In this document: piece after piece, positions 59,977 through 64,000 of the stretch | How positions within the stretch are numbered: the stretch's first letter is position 1 | Layout of the letters: the number at the start of each line of letters is the position of its first letter | Source: Actinomyces respiraculi | Lineage (GTDB): Bacteria; Actinomycetota; Actinomycetes; Actinomycetales; Actinomycetaceae | Length of the DNA stretch: 64,000 nt | Reading direction: 5' to 3' | NCBI RefSeq assembly: GCF_014595995.2 | Contig: NZ_CP063989.1 | Span: 248,001-312,000, forward strand | Notes under the pieces: model-generated | What the model saw: the letters and a program-made list of their open reading frames with translations, nothing else | Told to the model about the DNA's origin: nothing | Databases searched by the model: none | Position numbers and translations under genes: made by a program

Positions 59977-60188
59977 AAAGAGGCGGCGGGCCCCACGTGC
60001 CGCCGGTGAAGATATATATGGCCCATGTGCTATCTTCGCTAATTCTCGCTGCAATCATATCTATTATTGCTAGTCTTCTTGGGTGCGGCTCAAACTCTTG
60101 CTTGATTCTCCTCTTCAGTCCATTTTTAGGTCTCACGTCCGGGAGTGTTAAATTATGGTATTTAAAATCGCGAAAGAATGAGCCCTAA
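59961..60188 (+). CDS. Small membrane protein overlapping the secreted-peptide gene
   Basis: A frame of up to 75 codons from ATG 59961, overlapping the end of the preceding gene; ATG 60018 (MAHVLSSLILAAIISIIASL) gives 56 codons. It has two hydrophobic segments (about 22-40 and 47-62 of the longer form) and a basic tail KLWYLKSRKNEP. A GGCGGC / GCCGCC hairpin (59982-60004) lies between the two possible starts. Low GC suggests transfer. A partner or immunity role for the neighbouring peptide is a guess from position. Confidence 0.45.
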   Translation: MQEEVKRGGGPHVPPVKIYMAHVLSSLILAAIISIIASLLGCGSNSCLILLFSPFLGLTSGSVKLWYLKSRKNEP

Positions 60189-60411
60189 GAATATAGGTGC
60201 AGATACTACCCCGATGATTCCTGTCGGTTGCTGTGCGAGGGCAAGGAGCGAAGGCTGGGGCTGTCGGTGCGAACGTGGTGCTTCATGCCGGCGTGTCGTG
60301 GTGTTAGTGGTGTGTGCCGGCGCGGCGTTTGCGTGCCCAGAGTGAGATTGCCCTCGAGCGGCGGACACCCGATTAGTGTGGATCGTGTGTCCGTAGGAGA
60401 GGGTGTTCATT
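60189..60411. other. Spacer before IS3 remnant
   Basis: No gene seen. The right part (from about 60350, CGGCGGACACCCGATTAGTG) is probably the left end of the IS3 element. Confidence 0.5.
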
Positions 60412-60789
60412 GTGAGTCAACAGCAGAGAAAGCGTTATACCCCGGAATTCCGGCGGGAGGCTGCCAGGCTTGTCATAGAGTCTGAGTGCCCGATTGCCCG
60501 TGTTGCAGCCGAAATTGATGTCAGCGCTGGGTTACTTTGTTGGTGGGTCGAAGCAGAGCGTGAACGTGCAGGCTTAGATGATGGCCTGAGCCGGGCGGAG
60601 CTGCGTGCCGAAAACGCCCGGTTGAGACGTGAATTGGCTGAATCTCGGATGGATAACGAGTTCTTGCCAAAGGCGCCTCCTTCTTCGCCGCGAAGCAACG
60701 AGGGCGGAAAAGTTCGAGCCAATGCAGCAGGAGGCTGTGTCCGCCGAACACAGGTCTGCGCCCCCAGACCTGGTGAAGCGGTTGTTTGA
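60412..60789 (+). pseudogene. IS3-family transposase OrfA, damaged
   Basis: GTG 60412 follows AGGAGAGGG. The protein starts VSQQQRKRYTPEFRREAARL and has the helix-turn-helix ARVAAEIDVSAGLLCWWV and leucine-zipper-like part ENARLRRELAESRMDNEFL. After this the frame is wrong: the expected AFFAAKQRGRK is found one frame over, so a small indel hits the end of OrfA. Confidence 0.82.
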
Positions 60790-60989
60790 CCAGGGTGAAC
60801 TCAATATAGTCTGGCCCTCTGACATTACCTGTCTGCGCACCCGTGAAGGCTGGTTGTACTCGCGACGGACGTTCGCGTCGTGTCATTGGCCGGGCAATGG
60901 GTAGCGTGCACGATACCCACGTGGTTGAACGGGTTGTGCGCATGGCGCACACGCTGCGCGGTGAGGTACCGGACGGTCTGGTCTTTCAT
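60714..60989 (+). pseudogene. IS3-family transposase OrfB, 5' remnant
   Basis: PDLVKRLFDQGELNIVWPSD then ITCLRTREGWLYS in one frame (first catalytic Asp in the SDIT motif), and DGRSRRVIGRAMGSVHDTHV plus VRMAHTLRGEVPDGLVFH in another. The OrfB beginning is deleted. The coding sequence breaks at 60989 where the ISL3-ended element entered. Confidence 0.78.
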
Positions 60990-62036
60990 GGCTCATCCCA
61001 TTTGGGGGTGTGGGTGGGGTTTGAGTCCTCTGGTCTCTAGTTGTGTCAGGCTCCGGGTTTGGTGGGGGCTGGTTTGTCTGGTGTCGGTGGTTGCTGGTTG
61101 GGGGTGGTGGGTGTGGGGGGTGTTGGTGTCTGGTTGGAGGGTGCTGTCGTGCCCGGGCGGGGGCGCAGCGTGGCGGTGGTGGGGTGGGGGCGGGTGGTGC
61201 CCGCCCAGGGGGGCCTGCTGGGTGGTGGCGGTCACGGGCGTCGTCCAGATCGTCCAGGTTCTGCCAGGGCTGTGGGTGTCGAGGTGGGCGCGGTTGCGGA
61301 TGGGCTTGGCCCTTGTGACAGTGGGTTCAGGGCCTGGGCCAGCACCTGCGTAAGGGGGCCGTCCCTTTTTGGGGCCGACGCGGGGCCGCGGCGTCGGCTT
61401 GGCTCGGGGCCTGGCCGTGGCCGGTGGGTGCGGTGCTGCGCCGCGCGGTCGCAAGTGGTGGGCCAGGCCCGCCAGCGCCCCCCCTCTCGCTCACGCGGGG
61501 GCGTGCTGGTGGTAGGCAGGGGTCTTGTCCCGAGGAAGCACAGTTAGTGTGGACCACTTGCTGCCATCTTGGACCACCTGCCGTCGTTCGGACCACCTAC
61601 GGACGCGTCTGGGGTGGTCCAAACGACCGAACGTGGTCCAAACGACCGAACGTGGTCCGGAACTGATCAATGGCGCTCCACACAGCGCACCGGGGCCCGG
61701 TAGCGGCCCCAGCCACCGGCCGACCGTCGCCGGCCAGACCCGCAAGCACTCAGCCGCCCGACCCATGGACCAGCCCTCCACCCCCAGGCGGGCAAGACGA
61801 CGACGCCCCCCAGGCGGGCAAGACGACGACGCCCCCCAGGCGGGCAAGACGACGACGCCCCCCAGGCGTCAAAGGTGCGCCAGCATGCGCCATGAAGGCC
61901 TCCTCAGACCGCACGTGAGCGTCAACCCCGCATCCCGCCCAGCAGGCCTCCACCCAACCCGTTCACAACCCCAAAGAAAGCACAACTAGAGACCGGAGGA
62001 CTCAGACCCCACCCACACCCTCAATTGGGAAGAGCC
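60990..62036 (-). mobile_element. Non-autonomous element with ISL3-type ends, copy 2 (inverted)
   Basis: 1047 bp, closely similar to 53907-54940 in the opposite orientation. Flanks TCTTTCAT (60982-60989) and ACTTTCAT (62037-62044) are an 8-bp target duplication with one change. It interrupts an IS3 OrfB gene; joining the flanks restores LVFHAGRG. The internal 26-bp unit has three copies here against two in copy 1. Confidence 0.82.
61786..61863 (-). repeat. 26-bp tandem repeat, three units
   Basis: Units start at 61786, 61812 and 61838: AGGCGGGCAAGACGACGACG followed by CCCCCC. The homologous place in copy 1 (about 54076-54130) has two units. A single unit would keep the transposase start in frame. 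Confidence 0.9.
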
Positions 62037-62200
62037 ACTTTCATGCTGGTCGTGGCACGCAGCCTATCCGCTGAGCGACTCTGGGAAGTCTGCCAGGAGC
62101 TCGGTACTGCCCAGTCGGTCGGCCGTGCTGGGGTGTGTTTCGATAATGCGATGGCAGCGTCGTTCTGGTCGACGCTAAAGACCGATCGCCACCCAAAAAC
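62037..62200 (+). pseudogene. IS3-family transposase OrfB, 3' remnant
   Basis: Continues the OrfB broken at 60989: after the target duplication it reads SAERLWEVCQELGTAQSVGR, then AGVCFDNAMAASFWSTLKTD. The second catalytic Asp (FHADRG in relatives) is Gly here, and the final catalytic Glu region is lost. The 3' end to 62367 carries no gene. Confidence 0.78.
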
Positions 62201-62366
62201 GACAACAAGAAACAGCAGCTTAACCACTAAGCCGCTAAACAACATGTCCACGACTTGCGGGCAACCCCACCCACCAGCTAGCCGCCGCCACTTGACACAC
62301 CACATAGGGACCCCCCCGCCCAGGTCGGGCCAGGACGGGTACCGATTGTGTGCCCATCTGGGCCAA

Positions 62367-63494
62367 CTAGTGTCCTGGGTTGTTAATTTCTGGACGGTTG
62401 GCTTTGGTGAGAATCTGTTCGGCGGTTTTGGTCCAGGTGAATGGGTGGGCGCGTTTGTTCCAGCCGGTGATGTAGGCGCGGAGCTTGTTGTTCAGGTCCT
62501 GCACGGACTTGAAGACGCCGCGGCGTATGGCCTGGCGCTCGATCAGGGAGAACCAGACCTCCACGAGGTTCATCCAGGAGGCGTGGGTGGGGGTGTGGTG
62601 GACGTGTATGTGGGGGTGGTGCTCCAGCCAGGCGCGCACGTCCTTGTGCTTGTGGGTGGCGTAGTTGTCCATGACCAGGTGCAGCTGGACGCGTTCCCCG
62701 GTGTCCGGGTCGATGGCGTCCTTGTAGGCCCTGTCCACCTGTCGCAGGAAGGCGAGGAACTCCTCGTGGCGGTGGCGGGGCCTGGTGGCGGCGGTGACCT
62801 TGCCGGTGGCGATCTCCAGCGCCGCGAACAGGGTGGTGGTGCCGTGCCGGACGTAGTCGCTGCTGCGGCGCTCGATCAGCCCGGGCTGCATGGGCAGGAC
62901 CGGCATGGTGCGGTCCAGTGCCTGGATCTGGGACTTCTCGTCCACGCAAAGCACGATCGCGTTATCGGGCACGTCGGGGTTGGTGCCCAAGTACAGGCCG
63001 CAGATGTCGGTGACCTTGCCGACCGGCTCGGGGTCGGTGGAGAAGCGGAACGACTGCTCCCGCCAGGGCTTGATCCCGTAAGCCCTCCAGGCCCTGGCCA
63101 CCGTCGCCGCCGACACGCCCAGCCGGGCAGCCAGCAGCCGGGTGGACCAGTGCGTGACCCCCAACGACCTCGGCGGCGGGGTCAGCGTAGCGGTCACGAT
63201 CGCGGTGTGATCGACCTTGCGGGGCCGACCCGGACGATCAGCGTCCTCCAGGCCTTCCATGCCCAGGCGCTGGTAGCGGCCGCGCCACGCGATCACGGTG
63301 GTACGCGAGGCGCCCACCCTCCGTGCGATCTCAGTATTGGACAGCCCATCCGCAGCAAGAAGCACGATCCGCGCCCGCCGCACCAGCCCCGCCCGCGCGC
63401 TGCGCGAACGCACCAGTGCCTCCAGCTCGCCACGATCACCCTCACGCAACAACAGACCAGGAGCAGGACGATTAGCCACACCCCATGATCCCAC
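62367..63494 (-). CDS. IS630-family transposase
   Basis: An intact 375-residue DDE transposase. The N-terminal helix-turn-helix region has LSNTEIARRVGASRTTVIAW and a homeodomain-like second part. Catalytic residues are Asp in LCVDEKSQIQA, Asp in LVMDNYATHK and Glu in LVEVWFSLIER. It starts at GTG 63494 or GTG 63479 (VANRPAPGLLL). The stop codon TAG uses the flanking TA of the target, which supports an undamaged end. Confidence 0.92.
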   Translation of the reverse strand: MGSWGVANRPAPGLLLREGDRGELEALVRSRSARAGLVRRARIVLLAADGLSNTEIARRVGASRTTVIAWRGRYQRLGMEGLEDADRPGRPRKVDHTAIVTATLTPPPRSLGVTHWSTRLLAARLGVSAATVARAWRAYGIKPWREQSFRFSTDPEPVGKVTDICGLYLGTNPDVPDNAIVLCVDEKSQIQALDRTMPVLPMQPGLIERRSSDYVRHGTTTLFAALEIATGKVTAATRPRHRHEEFLAFLRQVDRAYKDAIDPDTGERVQLHLVMDNYATHKHKDVRAWLEHHPHIHVHHTPTHASWMNLVEVWFSLIERQAIRRGVFKSVQDLNNKLRAYITGWNKRAHPFTWTKTAEQILTKANRPEINNPGH

Positions 63495-63532
63495 CCAACC
63501 AACCGTTCAAGAACTAACGACACACGACACTA
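62368..63532 (-). mobile_element. IS630-family insertion sequence, intact
   Basis: Ends TAGTGTCCTGGGTTGTTAAT (left) and, reversed, TAGTGTCGTGTGTCGTTAGT (right) are imperfect inverted repeats. TA dinucleotides at 62368 and 63531 are the target duplication expected for IS630/Tc1-type elements. It carries one transposase gene and looks competent. Confidence 0.85.
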
Positions 63533-63584
63533 GACGCCCCCGCCCAGGTCGGGCCAGGGCGGGCGGAGCGGATAGGCTGCCCCC

Positions 63585-64000
63585 ATGAGCCACATCCTCT
63601 CCGCGGTCGCCTGGCCCTATGCCAACGGCCCGCGCCACATCGGTCACGTCGCAGGCTTCGGCGTTCCCTCCGACGTCTTCTCGCGCTACATGCGCATGGC
63701 GGGCCACGACGTCCTCATGGTCTCCGGCACGGACGAGCACGGCACCCCCATCCTCGTGGCAGCCGACGCCGAGGGCACCAGCGCCCGCGAGCTCGCGGAC
63801 CGCAACAACCGGCTCATCGTTGAGGACCTGGTGGCCCTGGGCCTGTCCTATGACCTCTTCACCCGCACCACCGCCTCCAACCACTACGCCGTGGTGCAGA
63901 ACATGTTCCGCACGGTGCGCGACAACGGCTACATGGTCGAGCAGGTCACCCGCTCCGCCATCAGCCCCTCGACCGGCCGGACCCTGCCGGACCGCTACAT
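63585..64000 (+). CDS. metG: Methionyl-tRNA synthetase, N-terminal part
   Basis: The first 138 codons; the gene leaves the right edge. It charges tRNA-Met. The class-I HIGH motif appears as [12 protein letters not shown] (11-22), followed by [12 protein letters not shown], with Asp/Glu/His of the Met-binding site. ATG 63585 is preceded by GATAGGCT, a -10-like box close enough for a leaderless transcript. In relatives rsmI and metG are neighbours; here 5.5 kb of mobile DNA and one membrane-protein gene separate them. Confidence 0.97.
   Translation, partial: MSHILSAVAWPYANGPRHIGHVAGFGVPSDVFSRYMRMAGHDVLMVSGTDEHGTPILVAADAEGTSARELADRNNRLIVEDLVALGLSYDLFTRTTASNHYAVVQNMFRTVRDNGYMVEQVTRSAISPSTGRTLPDRY

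Noticed and set aside
62025-63488. 487-codon plus-strand frame across the IS630 element
   Set aside because: Antisense to an intact transposase; its beginning overlaps the OrfB remnant by chance.

Overview
The window is high-GC DNA with the gene content of an actinobacterium. The 16S/23S/5S operon, leaderless-looking starts, a WXG100 protein, DUF3027, LytR_C, an XPB-type helicase pair and c-di-AMP riboswitches in front of NlpC/P60 genes fit Actinomycetaceae, most likely Actinomyces. Genus is an inference from gene content and order; no database search was possible.

Layout. 0-3.2 kb: start of an ABC-transporter ATPase, a Ser/Thr kinase, a membrane-anchored DsbA-like protein and tRNA-Thr. 3.3-3.7 kb: scar of an element once integrated at tRNA-Thr. 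3.7-13 kb: DUF364 protein, uracil-DNA glycosylase, LytR_C protein, groEL under two CIRCE operators, WXG100 protein, HD-like protein, two-component system, NYN protein. 13-19.9 kb: PspA and a TPM-domain membrane protein separated by 1 kb of repeats, a glutamine amidotransferase, an XPB-type helicase. 20-27 kb: an AAA ATPase with palindromic operators, the helicase partner protein, DUF3027 protein, purine permease. 27-30.3 kb: a polymorphic-toxin island (PrsW-like membrane protease plus Tox-REase-5 toxin, split by a frameshift, then an Imm52-like immunity gene) bounded by 115-bp direct repeats. 30.3-36 kb: MFS exporter, DtxR-type repressor, two riboswitch-NlpC/P60 units, universal stress protein. 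36-37 kb: repeats, then tRNA-Arg. 37-47.4 kb: a degenerate helicase/nuclease protein, a small overlapping gene, mscL, SAF protein, 5-formyl-THF cyclo-ligase, glp/moeA, rimJ-like acetyltransferase, membrane protein and tRNA-Ala; the order resembles Mycobacterium Rv0985c-Rv0996 without galU. 47.4-53.6 kb: rRNA operon. 53.6-55.2 kb: repeats with an inserted mobile element. 55.2-58.9 kb: protein mannosyltransferase, divergent rsmI, Pro/Gln/Tyr-rich membrane protein. 59-63.5 kb: mobile-element graveyard (IS1249-like, IS3, second copy of the ISL3-ended element, IS630) enclosing a low-GC pair of small genes. 63.6 kb to the end: start of metG.

The most notable non-routine structures are: (1) the frameshifted PrsW/REase toxin whose frame would be restored by recombination between two 27-bp repeats; (2) a mosaic family of intergenic repeats at 14, 36 and 53-55 kb whose long hairpins differ between copies mainly by changes that keep G-U pairing, which points to structured RNA; (3) two inverted copies of a transposase-less ~1.04-kb element with ISL3-type ends, 8-bp target duplications and a symmetrical array of six boxes spaced 19-20 bp; (4) a small secreted-peptide gene held out of frame by one base in a G run.
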